NCBI GenBank assembly: GCA_024710005.1
Contig: JANJVQ010000017.1
Location: 1 to 64,000, forward strand
Length of the DNA stretch: 64,000 nt
Direction: 5' to 3'
Origin: Paludibacter sp.
GTDB taxonomy: Bacteria > Bacteroidota > Bacteroidia > Bacteroidales > Paludibacteraceae
In this document: positions 8,240 through 16,156 of the stretch, in pieces
Position numbering within the stretch: the first letter of the stretch is position 1
Layout: the number at the start of each line of letters is the position of its first letter
Translations under genes and position numbers: made by a program
The notes under the pieces: model-generated
What the model was told of the DNA's origin: nothing
Seen by the model: only the letters and a program-made list of their open reading frames with translations
Databases searched by the model: none

Positions 8240-9700
8240 TTAAACGCTTTCTGACTTGATTTGTTCGGATTTGCCTTGTACTATCTTGTATTTAAGCAAG
8301 GCAATGAGAACACTCATCAGCGGACTCACATAATTAAACACCGCGTAAGGCAGGTAAATCAGAGTTGACACCCCGAGCACCGTGCTTTGAGTCATACCGC
8401 AGGAGTTCCAGGGTACCAATACCGAAGTTACCGTGACACTGTCTTCGAGCGAACGGCTTAGTAATCTGTTCTCATAACCCTGTTCTTCGTAAAGCTTCTT
8501 AAACATATTACCGGTCAAGATAATACCCAGATACTGATCACCCATGGTTAAGTTGGTTAATAAACCGGTCGCGACAGTAGACCCCACCAAACCAAAGGTA
8601 TTACGTATTTTTTTTACCAAGGCCAACGTAAAGCTTTCAATCATGCGGGTCGATGCCATAGCAGCGCCAAAACAGGTCGCGCATATGATAATCCAAACCG
8701 TGTTTAGCATACCCTGCATACCCCGTGTAGCAATCAACTCATTAATTTCGGCATAACCTGTTTCTATCGAAGTTTTCCCAACCATGGTGATAATACCTCC
8801 TTTTATAAGCTCTGCTATACTTTTCCGGGAACCTCCAGCTACTTCAAACAACAAATCAGGTTGAAAGAAGTATGCACAGACCAAAGCAATCAGCATCGAA
8901 ATAAACAAAGTGATGAGGGGCGGATACCGTTTAACAATCAGAAAAACCGTCAAAGCCGGCACCAGCAACAACCAGGGTGAAAGATTAAATCGTTCGTTCA
9001 ACACCTGTTCATATAAACCGGCATCTACCGAAACCTGCTCTTTCATCAGCAAACCTGCAATCCCAAATACCAATAAGGAAATGAGGAAAGATGGAATGGT
9101 AGTAATCATCATGTAACGAATATGTGTAAACAAAGGTGTACCTGAGACAGATGAAGCCAATACCGTGGTATCCGACAAAGGCGAAACTTTATCCCCGAAA
9201 TAAGCACCTGAAATAATCGCACCTGCAATCCAACCCGAAGAAAAACCCAGAGCAGTCCCTATACCTAAGAGAGCAATGCCAATCGTAGCAATGGTAGTCC
9301 ACGAACTGCCCGTTAAAACCGACACCAGCGCACTGATGACACAGGCTGATATCAGAAATACAGCAGGATGGATAATCTTCAAACCATAAACAATAAATAA
9401 AGGCACTACCCCGCTTATCATCCAGGTAGCCGACAAGGAACCTATTACAAACAAGATGAGCAAAGCGCCCGAGATATTTTTGAAGTTCTTTTGCAGCTGT
9501 TTCTCGAAATCATGCCAGTGTGCGTTAACAGTCAGTTTGCCAAGCAACAGACAAAAAGCCGCTGCCAATAGCAAAGCCATTTGACTTGCTCCATTCAGGG
9601 CATCGGCACCAAACAGATAAACAGCTACCGAAACAAAGCAAATCAACAAAATAACGGGCAAAACAGCAATCAGGGGATGCGGCAGTTTATGATGTTCCAT
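8240..9700 (-). CDS. nhaC: NhaC-family Na+/H+ antiporter
   Basis: 486 residues with about 11-12 hydrophobic segments and little soluble sequence. The conserved centre SALVSVLTGSSWTTIATIGIALLGIG and the SGAYFGDKVSPLSDTTVLAS stretch are hallmarks of NhaC transporters, as is the C-terminal VTSVLVPWNSCGMTQSTVLGV. The protein should exchange cytoplasmic Na+ for protons at the inner membrane, giving sodium and pH homeostasis. The promoter is the divergent TATCTTTG pair at 9747-9764, and the YgiQ gene follows after 72 bp. Confidence 0.88.
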   Translation of the reverse strand: MEHHKLPHPLIAVLPVILLICFVSVAVYLFGADALNGASQMALLLAAAFCLLLGKLTVNAHWHDFEKQLQKNFKNISGALLILFVIGSLSATWMISGVVPLFIVYGLKIIHPAVFLISACVISALVSVLTGSSWTTIATIGIALLGIGTALGFSSGWIAGAIISGAYFGDKVSPLSDTTVLASSVSGTPLFTHIRYMMITTIPSFLISLLVFGIAGLLMKEQVSVDAGLYEQVLNERFNLSPWLLLVPALTVFLIVKRYPPLITLFISMLIALVCAYFFQPDLLFEVAGGSRKSIAELIKGGIITMVGKTSIETGYAEINELIATRGMQGMLNTVWIIICATCFGAAMASTRMIESFTLALVKKIRNTFGLVGSTVATGLLTNLTMGDQYLGIILTGNMFKKLYEEQGYENRLLSRSLEDSVTVTSVLVPWNSCGMTQSTVLGVSTLIYLPYAVFNYVSPLMSVLIALLKYKIVQGKSEQIKSESV

Positions 9701-9746
9701 CAGCTAAACCAAACGGATTTAATATTGTTATACATAAAGAAAATAC

Positions 9747-9764
9747 TATCTTTGTGCAAAGATA
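9747..9764. promoter_or_regulatory. Overlapping divergent -7 boxes between nhaC and nucleoside phosphorylase
   Basis: TATCTTTG (9747-9754, plus) and CAAAGATA (9757-9764, which is TATCTTTG on the minus strand) are separated by only 2 bp, making an 18-bp palindrome. A TTG lies 19 nt before the plus-strand box (9725-9727). Each box faces its own gene, starting at 9790 (+) and 9700 (-). Confidence 0.65.
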
Positions 9765-9789
9765 AATAAAAATTTAACTTGATAAGGTT

Positions 9790-10662
9790 ATGAAACAATT
9801 CCCTCCGTCCGAACTGATTATCAATGCTGATGGAAGTATTTTCCACCTGCATTTAAAACCGGAACAATTAGCTGATAATGTGATTTTAGTAGGTGATCCC
9901 GGACGGGTTGCCTTAGTTGCTGCCTACTTCGACACACAGGAGTTTTCCATATCCAGCCGCGAATTCAACACAATAACAGGCACTTACAAAGGAAAACGCA
10001 TCACGGTGCTTTCTACCGGAATCGGTACAGATAATATTGATATCGTGATGAATGAATTAGATGCTTTGGCTAATATCGATTTAAAAACCCGTATTGAAAA
10101 AGCTGTTTTCAGACAGTTGAATATCGTGCGCATTGGCACTTGTGGTGGTATGCAGCCCGAGATTCCATTAGGAAGTTTTCTTATTTCTGAAAAATCAATT
10201 GGTTTCGATGGGATGATTAATTTCTATGCCGGTCGGGATGGAGTTTGCGATTTGGATTTCGAAGCTGCTTTGGTAAAACACTTAGACTGGAACAAACAAC
10301 TCGCTGCTCCTTATGTTGTTGATGCAGACAGGGATTTGGTAGAAAGAATAGGCAAAGACGACATGATACGGGGTGTTACCATATCAGCCAATGGATTTTA
10401 CGGTCCGCAAGGTCGCGAACTGCGCGTTGGGTTAGCCGACCCGCACCTGAATGATAAAATTGAAAGTTTCCGTTACGGAAAATATAAGATTACCAATTAC
10501 GAAATGGAAGGCTCAGCAATTGCCGGTCTTGCCAAACTAATGGGGGGACACAAAGCCATGACCGTGTGTTGCGTGATTGCCAACCGCCGGGTTGAAGCTG
10601 CGAATACCGATTATAAACCCTATATCGAAAGGCTTGTGCAGACGGTATTGGATCGTATTTAA
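9790..10662 (+). CDS. Nucleoside phosphorylase (PNP/UDP family)
   Basis: 290 residues. ILVGDPGRVALVAAYFD carries the phosphate-binding GDPxR motif of the PNP/uridine phosphorylase superfamily. VRIGTCGGMQPEIPLGSFLIS is the family core, and NYEMEGSAIAGLAKLMGG holds the M-E-x ribose-binding glutamate. The enzyme should phosphorolytically split a nucleoside, most like uridine phosphorylase in length and motifs, for nucleoside salvage in the cytosol. The exact base specificity is not fixed by what I can see. It is transcribed divergently from nhaC and followed after 40 bp by mnmE. Confidence 0.85.
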   Translation: MKQFPPSELIINADGSIFHLHLKPEQLADNVILVGDPGRVALVAAYFDTQEFSISSREFNTITGTYKGKRITVLSTGIGTDNIDIVMNELDALANIDLKTRIEKAVFRQLNIVRIGTCGGMQPEIPLGSFLISEKSIGFDGMINFYAGRDGVCDLDFEAALVKHLDWNKQLAAPYVVDADRDLVERIGKDDMIRGVTISANGFYGPQGRELRVGLADPHLNDKIESFRYGKYKITNYEMEGSAIAGLAKLMGGHKAMTVCCVIANRRVEAANTDYKPYIERLVQTVLDRI

Positions 10663-10702
10663 TTGTATTTATATTTTTAAAAACTCATCTAACCCATTCA
10701 CT

Positions 10703-12097
10703 ATGAACCATTCAACCATTGCAGCCATATCAACAGCGCCGGGCGTCGGAGGAATAGCAGTAATACGTATTTCCGGAAGCGAAGCCATATCGCTTTGTCA
10801 ACAACTGTTTCAGCCCAAAAGTAAATCCATCCGGTTCGAAGAACAGGCTGCCAATACGGTAATCTTCGGCTCAGTCGTGGATGATAACGGTGAAACCATC
10901 GACGATGTATTGGTCAGCTTATTTCGCGCACCGCACTCCTTCACAGGCGAAGATGTGGTAGAAATTTCCTGTCACGGCTCTGTCTTTATCCAACAACAAA
11001 TACTGCATTTACTCATAGAAAAAGGTTGTCGGTTGGCCATGCCGGGGGAATTTACCCAGCGTGCTTTCCTGAATGGAAAAATGGATTTGGCGCAAGCCGA
11101 GGCTGTAGCCGACCTGATTGCTTCCGGTTCAGCTGCTTCGCATCGCATGGCCATGAACCAAATGCGGGGTGGTTTTTCGAACGAACTGACTAATTTACGA
11201 ACACAACTGCTCGATTTTGTATCCTTAGTTGAACTGGAACTTGATTTTTCCGAAGAAGATGTGGAATTTGCCGATAGAAGCCGGCTAAAGGAACTGGCAC
11301 ATGAAATTGAAACACACATCAGCACCCTGGCTGATTCATTTCGCGTAGGGAATGCCCTGAAAAATGGGATACCGGTGGCTTTAGTCGGCGAAACCAACGT
11401 GGGTAAGTCAACCCTGCTCAACCTGCTACTGAAAGAAGAAAAAGCCATTGTCTCAGATATCCACGGCACTACCCGCGACACCATTGAAGACATCGTGAAT
11501 GTTCATGGTATTTCGTTCCGGTTTATAGACACTGCCGGTATCAGAAAAACAAATGACACGATTGAAACAATCGGCATCGAGCGTACATTTAAGAAAATCG
11601 AACAAGCCTCTATCGTTCTGTGGATATTAGATTGCACGCAATTGAGTGAACACATTGAATGGCTGACTGAGAAAATTCAAAAGAAAGCAGAAGGCAAGAA
11701 AGTCATCATGATTTTCAACAAGATAGATAAGATTACCCCAGAAGAAAGAGAGGTACTTACCCAATTATTCAATCAGTTTGATTGTGAGCGAATCTTCATT
11801 TCCGCAAAAAATAAGATTAATATCAAAGAACTGGAAGAAGCGCTTGTTCGTGCCTCACAAATACCTGAAATTCATCCTGGCGATGTGGTCGTGAGCAACA
11901 TAAGGCATTACGAAGCACTCCGGCTGGCTTTATTAGCGATTCAACGTGTTATCACCAGCATGGAGAGCGGACTATCCGGTGACTTTTTATCTCAGGATAT
12001 TCGTGAATGTATGTTTTACCTGGGAGAAATAACCGGACAAATATCGAATGATGAGATATTAGGGAATATTTTTGGTAAGTTCTGTATCGGTAAATAA
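10703..12097 (+). CDS. mnmE: tRNA modification GTPase MnmE
   Basis: 464 residues from the ATG at 10703; the frame is open to 10577, but MNHSTIAAISTAPGVGGIAVIRISG is the canonical MnmE N-terminus, so the upstream part overlaps the phosphorylase gene only by chance. An N-terminal tetrahydrofolate-binding domain is followed by a helical domain interrupted by a GTPase with G1 GETNVGKS (229-236), G3 DTAG and G4 NKID. The C-terminus FCIGK carries the conserved cysteine. With MnmG it installs the cmnm5 group on U34 of certain tRNAs. Confidence 0.95.
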   Translation: MNHSTIAAISTAPGVGGIAVIRISGSEAISLCQQLFQPKSKSIRFEEQAANTVIFGSVVDDNGETIDDVLVSLFRAPHSFTGEDVVEISCHGSVFIQQQILHLLIEKGCRLAMPGEFTQRAFLNGKMDLAQAEAVADLIASGSAASHRMAMNQMRGGFSNELTNLRTQLLDFVSLVELELDFSEEDVEFADRSRLKELAHEIETHISTLADSFRVGNALKNGIPVALVGETNVGKSTLLNLLLKEEKAIVSDIHGTTRDTIEDIVNVHGISFRFIDTAGIRKTNDTIETIGIERTFKKIEQASIVLWILDCTQLSEHIEWLTEKIQKKAEGKKVIMIFNKIDKITPEEREVLTQLFNQFDCERIFISAKNKINIKELEEALVRASQIPEIHPGDVVVSNIRHYEALRLALLAIQRVITSMESGLSGDFLSQDIRECMFYLGEITGQISNDEILGNIFGKFCIGK

Positions 12098-12137
12098 TGG
12101 GTGATTTCCAACGATTAGCATAGATTACAATTGATTA

Positions 12138-12170
12138 TTAAGGCGTTCATTATGAGCGTCTTAATTTTCG
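12138..12170 (+). terminator. Probable terminator of mnmE
   Basis: TTAAGGCGTTCAT (12138-12150) and ATGAGCGTCTTAA (12152-12164) form a near-perfect palindrome with two wobble positions, followed by TTTTC. It lies 41 bp after the mnmE stop. The remaining bases up to 12350 are A+T-rich with no gene that I can support. Confidence 0.55.
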
Positions 12171-12355
12171 TGTATTAATGCCCTAATTTTACATATTACA
12201 ATATCAGAAAACGCAAAGACTCCACTAAAGCCGGAAAGTGGATAATATTGTAGGATATAGTGTTGATTGGTTGAATTTATATTATAATAATAAATTAAAA
12301 GTATAGAAACATAAAATAATTCCAACTAAAAAATATTATTTTCAGAGAATTTGTC

Positions 12356-12363
12356 TATCTTTG
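12356..12363 (+). promoter_or_regulatory. Bacteroidetes -7 box of the AbiE pair
   Basis: TATCTTTG followed by C matches TAnnTTTG and lies 29 bp before the ATG at 12393. A frame start at 12351 would lie inside this box, so the downstream ATG is preferred. Confidence 0.65.
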
Positions 12364-12392
12364 CAGTTGAATTTATAACGCAATTATATATT

Positions 12393-13160
12393 ATGAGTAT
12401 AGAAAACGGAAATAAACTTAACCAGTTATTGAAGAAAAGAAATTCAGGCGGTTTGTATTTCTCTGCATGGCTAAAGGAAAATGGTTACTCGGATCAGCTG
12501 TTGAAAAAATATAGGGATTCTGGGTGGCTTACTTCTTTAACTAAAGGCGTTATGTTCCGTTCCGGGGATAAGCTGCGTTCTTTTCCGGTGCTGGAAAGCT
12601 ATAATGAACAGTTGAAAAAGAACTACCACATAGCTGCTCATTCAGCTTTGGAGCTTTCTGGATTCAACCACTATGTGCCTATGGGTAAACCACTATTAAT
12701 GATAGGGCACCCCAAACAAGAACCTGTTCCTCTTTGGATGTTGGAAGGAGATTTTGGCCATTCTATAAAATTCTTCTCAACAGAAACTTTTTCTAAGCCA
12801 CAATTGGCGCTGTTTAATGTAGAATATCCCCATTTACAGGCTTCTGGTCCGGAGCAGGCTTTCCTTGAATGCTTGCTATTAGCACCCAAACAGTATTCCT
12901 ACATGGATCTGTATTATATCATGGAACAACTCACAACACTTCGTCCGCAGGTTTTACAGCTCCTACTGGAAAACACGGATAACTTAAAAGTAAAGAGGAT
13001 GTTTCTTTTTATGGCTGAAAAGGCCGGGCACTACTGGTTTCATTCGCTTGATACCGGTAAGTTAGATTTGGGATCTGCAAAACACCAGTTGGTGGAAAAC
13101 GGTGTTTACGTGTCAAAATATAAAATAACTGTTCCAAAAGAGTTATACGACTATGAATGA
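12393..13160 (+). CDS. abiEi: AbiEi-type antitoxin/transcriptional regulator
   Basis: 255 residues from the ATG at 12393. The N-terminal stretch (WLKENGYSDQLLKKYRDSGWLTSLTKGVMFRSGD) looks like the winged-helix domain of AbiEi proteins, where a one-step helix-turn-helix is followed by a gly-rich hairpin. The central region with AAHSALELSGFNHYVPMGKPLLMIG and the C-terminal domain also fit the family. In type IV toxin-antitoxin pairs AbiEi represses its own promoter and counters AbiEii. Its stop overlaps the abiEii start by 8 bp. Conserved core genes on both sides suggest insertion of a defence module. Confidence 0.75.
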   Translation: MSIENGNKLNQLLKKRNSGGLYFSAWLKENGYSDQLLKKYRDSGWLTSLTKGVMFRSGDKLRSFPVLESYNEQLKKNYHIAAHSALELSGFNHYVPMGKPLLMIGHPKQEPVPLWMLEGDFGHSIKFFSTETFSKPQLALFNVEYPHLQASGPEQAFLECLLLAPKQYSYMDLYYIMEQLTTLRPQVLQLLLENTDNLKVKRMFLFMAEKAGHYWFHSLDTGKLDLGSAKHQLVENGVYVSKYKITVPKELYDYE

Positions 13161-14100
13161 GTTATACAAAAAGCAAGTGGCGTTCTTAATACGAATCATG
13201 CCATCAGTATACATGATAAAGGATTTTGCAGTACATGGTGGAACAGCGATTAACTTATTTCATAAGGATATGCCACGCTACTCCGTCGATATTGACATTA
13301 CCTATATCCCCGTCAAAGCGAGAAAAGAGAGCATTAAAGAAATTAATGTTCATCTAATTAACCTGAAACAAATGATAGAAAAAACAATTCCCGGCATTAA
13401 AGTCATCCATAAACCGGATGTTTGGAAACTCTTGTGCATGAAGGATGGGGCAAGTGTGAAGATTGAAGTAAATGGAACCAAAAGAGGAATTATCGGAGCA
13501 GTAGAAGATAGAACACTTTGTACTAAAGCCCAATCTGAATTCAGCATGGGCTGCATAGCCCGAACTGTATCATTTACTCAGTTGTATGGTGGTAAAATTT
13601 CCGCAGCCTTAAGCAGGCAACACCCGCGCGACCTCTTCGACTGCAAATATATGCCTATTGACTCACTGGAACAGGCGAAAGAAGGATTGCTATTTTGTCT
13701 TTTAGGTAGTGACAAACCGATTATTGAATCGTTACAGCCCAATCCTATTGACCAGCGCGAAGCATTGGAAAATCAATTCCAGGGAATGACAGATATTTCA
13801 TTTACATACGAGGATTACGAAAACACGAGGAAGCAATTAATCACCTCTGTCAACACAATCCTGACAGATGAAGACAAAGTCTTCCTGAGCAGTTTTGAAG
13901 CAGGAGAACCGCAGTGGGACAACACCGGATATAGTCATTTCAAAGATTTCCCATCTATCCAATGGAAGTTGCTCAATATTTCAAAGTTGAAAACTCAAAA
14001 TCCAGCGAAGCATAAACTGGAGGTAGATAAATTGAAAGACTATTTTGAGCAAGCAATGGAATTGTCTAAAAAGAGTCAGGAGAACGAAAAAAGTGAATAA
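13153..14100 (+). CDS. abiEii: AbiEii-type nucleotidyltransferase toxin
   Basis: 315 residues. The N-terminal motif VHGGTAINLFHKDMPRYSVDIDI contains the GG-x2-x-N signature and the D-x-D metal ligands of the DUF1814/AbiEii nucleotidyltransferase family. AbiEii toxins are pol-beta-like enzymes, and some relatives modify tRNA; they cause growth arrest and abort phage infection. The C-terminal third has a second acidic, helical region ending in a Lys/Glu-rich tail. The gene overlaps abiEi by 8 bp, so toxin and antitoxin are co-translated. Confidence 0.78.
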   Translation: MNELYKKQVAFLIRIMPSVYMIKDFAVHGGTAINLFHKDMPRYSVDIDITYIPVKARKESIKEINVHLINLKQMIEKTIPGIKVIHKPDVWKLLCMKDGASVKIEVNGTKRGIIGAVEDRTLCTKAQSEFSMGCIARTVSFTQLYGGKISAALSRQHPRDLFDCKYMPIDSLEQAKEGLLFCLLGSDKPIIESLQPNPIDQREALENQFQGMTDISFTYEDYENTRKQLITSVNTILTDEDKVFLSSFEAGEPQWDNTGYSHFKDFPSIQWKLLNISKLKTQNPAKHKLEVDKLKDYFEQAMELSKKSQENEKSE

Positions 14101-14559
14101 AATGTAGAATTACAATCATTGTTGTCCGGTAAAACTGGAATTATTTTTATTGTAACATAAACAGGACACTTGCTGCCCGTTTTTGTTTTATCTGTTTTCA
14201 TTTTTACTATTAGAAAACTGAGAGAACAGAAAACACCTCACTTCATTTTTTTGAATCCAGAAGAAGACAAATCCTGCAAAATAACTATCTTTGTCCCTGT
14301 AAACCATTTGTAACCCCAATGCGGTAACCGTCAAAAATCAACTAACTAAAGTTGATTTCCGACCCTTACAAATGGGATGAAAAAACAGCGACACATCACG
14401 TATATCGAAAGTATTCATAAACAGCAACTTGCATTTATTCCCAAATTCCGTGAAGTTATAAAAATGAGGTTTGTACCGTTTAAAAGAGCAAAACGCTAAC
14501 AATCAATTGTGTAAATATGCTGTATCCGGAAATAATCATCTAAATCAATCATCATCAAC
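14101..14559 (+). other. 460-bp gap between abiEii and the GNAT gene
   Basis: No convincing gene fills this gap. It holds a TATCTTTG box (14286-14293), the candidate structured RNA described separately, and a 40-codon frame from ATG 14377 to TAA 14499 encoding a basic peptide (MKKQRHITYIESIHKQQ... ending KRAKR). The peptide has no family resemblance I recognise and may be a remnant. TGTCC at 14123 and GGACA at 14164 form a weak inverted pair of no clear meaning. Confidence 0.3.
14286..14375 (+). ncRNA. Candidate structured RNA or structured 5' leader
   Basis: A TATCTTTG -7 box at 14286-14293 is followed within about 10 nt by a folded region. A perfect 10-bp outer stem (CCATTTGTAA 14304-14313 with TTACAAATGG 14366-14375) encloses a CGG-taa-CCG hairpin (14322-14330) and a 9-bp hairpin AAATCAACT/AGTTGATTT (14335-14343 with 14350-14358). 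This is a three-way-junction layout. It lies 185 bp before the GNAT gene, so it could be an independent small RNA or a 5' leader. I do not recognise a known riboswitch class in it. Confidence 0.35.
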
Positions 14560-15102
14560 ATGAAATTCAGAATTGAAATTGATAAAGACATTGAACTGGT
14601 ACAACTAAGTCTCGAAGATGCTTCAGCAATCTTTAATACCATCGACAGTGAGCGTGATTATCTCGGAAAATGGCTCCCTTTTGTTGAATATACCGAACAG
14701 CTAAGTGATTCTGAGTCATTCGTTCTTTCGGTAATTGATGCTCCTGAAAACAAATTTGAATACATTTTCACCATCCGTAAACTTGGTGAATTTATTGGAT
14801 TAATTGGATTTAAAGATACAGACAGGGCAAACTATAAAACCGAAATTGGTTATTGGATTTCAGAAAAACACCAAAAACAAGGCATTGTAACCAAATCGGT
14901 CGCCCGTCTCTGTGATTTTGCTTTTTTGGATATGGGCATGAACAGGGTACAAATCAAATGCGCTGTTGGAAACACTTCCAGCATCAGCATACCGAAACGA
15001 CTCGAATTTCAGTTTGAAGGCATCGAGCGACAAGGCGAATTGCTCTCTGGAAACGTATATACTGATTTGATGATTTTCAGCAAATTAAAAAGTGACAGAT
15101 GA
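14560..15102 (+). CDS. GNAT N-acetyltransferase (RimJ/RimL-like)
   Basis: 180 residues, typical for RimJ/RimL-type acetyltransferases. Motif A is visible as TEIGYWISEKHQKQGIVTKSV (Q-x-x-G-x-V/A acetyl-CoA loop), followed by LGM-type motif FLDMGMNRVQIKCAVGN. The C-terminal segment PKRLEFQFEGIERQGELL matches N-terminal acetyltransferases acting on ribosomal proteins or small amines. The substrate cannot be told. Its stop overlaps the start of the YbaN gene by 4 bp (ATGA), so the two are coupled. Confidence 0.82.
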   Translation: MKFRIEIDKDIELVQLSLEDASAIFNTIDSERDYLGKWLPFVEYTEQLSDSESFVLSVIDAPENKFEYIFTIRKLGEFIGLIGFKDTDRANYKTEIGYWISEKHQKQGIVTKSVARLCDFAFLDMGMNRVQIKCAVGNTSSISIPKRLEFQFEGIERQGELLSGNVYTDLMIFSKLKSDR

Positions 15103-15479
15103 AGTTACTAAAAGCATTTTTGATTGTGATAGGTTTTTTGGCTGTTGGCTTAGGTATTCTGGGTATGTTTCTTCCCGTCCTCCCTACTACCCCATTCCTG
15201 CTCCTCGCGGCTGCTTGTTTTGCCAAAAGTTCCAAACGATTCTACCACTGGTTGCTCAACAACAAATGGTTTGGCTCCTACATTAAAAACTACCGCGAGG
15301 GAAAAGGTATTCCGTTGAAAATAAAAATTCTTTCTATGGGATTTATGTGGGTAACTATACTAACAAGCAGCATCTTCTTTTTAGATAATATTTATATCAG
15401 GATCTTGCTGATTGTCATTGCTATTATTGTAACGATTCACATCAGTTTGATAAAAACAAAAAAAAACGAGGGTCTATAG
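15099..15479 (+). CDS. YbaN-family (DUF454) inner-membrane protein
   Basis: 126 residues. It begins with a membrane segment containing the family signature LGILGMFLPVLPTTPFLLLAAACFAKSS and then a WLLNNKWFGSYIKNYREGKGIP stretch, both diagnostic of DUF454/YbaN. Two further hydrophobic segments follow. The function of the family is not established; E. coli YbaN is an inner-membrane protein. It is coupled to the upstream GNAT gene by a 4-bp overlap, and its last 6 bp overlap the convergent nitroreductase gene. Confidence 0.8.
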   Translation: MKLLKAFLIVIGFLAVGLGILGMFLPVLPTTPFLLLAAACFAKSSKRFYHWLLNNKWFGSYIKNYREGKGIPLKIKILSMGFMWVTILTSSIFFLDNIYIRILLIVIAIIVTIHISLIKTKKNEGL

Positions 15480-16022
15480 GTATCTCTCCCAACTCACAAC
15501 CTCTCCCAACTTCTTCCTTTTCTTCTCTCTGGTTTCCTGAGTAGAATAACCCAGCAAAATCACCAGCATCACTTTTTTGCTTCCCGGAATGTCTAATATT
15601 GTCCTTATCTTCTTTTCATTCAACCAACCCAGCATACAGGTACCAAGCCCTTCGTCGGCAGCAGCGAGACAAATATGAGCCGCCACGATACCCAAATCGA
15701 GATGCGGATAATGGATTTGCTTGACCATTCCCCCAAACTTCGAAGTAAAGTTAGCATTTTCCTCTACCAATACAATTTGCACCGGCGCTTGTTTGCTGAA
15801 GTGATTCATACCCAAAGCTCTGCTGGTACAGGCATCCGCAATTTGCATTCTTTTTTCCGGATCAGTTACCACGATCATTTTCCACGGTTGCGCATTACAG
15901 GCCGAGGGCGCCATACGGGCTGCTTCCAATACACGTTCAATTTTCTCCGGTTCTACCGGCTTATCGGCATAAGCCCGATCACTCTGGCGTTTTCTCACTA
16001 ATTCCTGAAAAGATTGACTCAT
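15474..16022 (-). CDS. Nitroreductase-family FMN oxidoreductase
   Basis: 182 residues. FQELVRKRQSDRAYADKPVE carries the N-terminal R-x-S-x-R FMN-phosphate motif. AARMAPSACNAQPWKMIVVTD and the C-terminal LGWLNEKKIRTILDIP and ILLGYSTQ segments complete the nitroreductase fold. Members are homodimeric FMN enzymes reducing nitro compounds, quinones or other electrophiles with NAD(P)H; the natural substrate is unknown here. A minus-strand TATCTTTG box lies about 30 bp upstream (16057-16050). Confidence 0.82.
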   Translation of the reverse strand: MSQSFQELVRKRQSDRAYADKPVEPEKIERVLEAARMAPSACNAQPWKMIVVTDPEKRMQIADACTSRALGMNHFSKQAPVQIVLVEENANFTSKFGGMVKQIHYPHLDLGIVAAHICLAAADEGLGTCMLGWLNEKKIRTILDIPGSKKVMLVILLGYSTQETREKKRKKLGEVVSWERYL

Positions 16023-16049
16023 AAGTATGTTTGCTTTTTATTTTTCATC

Positions 16050-16111
16050 CAAAGATAATACTATTTGCTGAAAATTGGCTTTGTGAATGCGCGAATGAAT
16101 CATTATCTTTG
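16050..16111. promoter_or_regulatory. Divergent -7 boxes for nitroreductase and tilS
   Basis: CAAAGATA at 16050-16057 (TATCTTTG on the minus strand) faces the nitroreductase gene. TATCTTTG at 16104-16111 faces tilS, 45 bp before its ATG. Confidence 0.6.
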
Positions 16112-16156
16112 CCGGATACTATTACAGGGCTGATGTATGTATAAAGCTGAATAATC

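Noticed and set aside
10577-10702. N-terminal extension of MnmE
   Set aside because: The family starts at MNHSTIAAISTAPG; the upstream codons overlap the phosphorylase gene in another frame.
14120-14170. Terminal repeat of an insertion sequence (TGTCC ... GGACA)
   Set aside because: Only 5 bp match, no transposase or target duplication is visible, and the distance is 36 bp.
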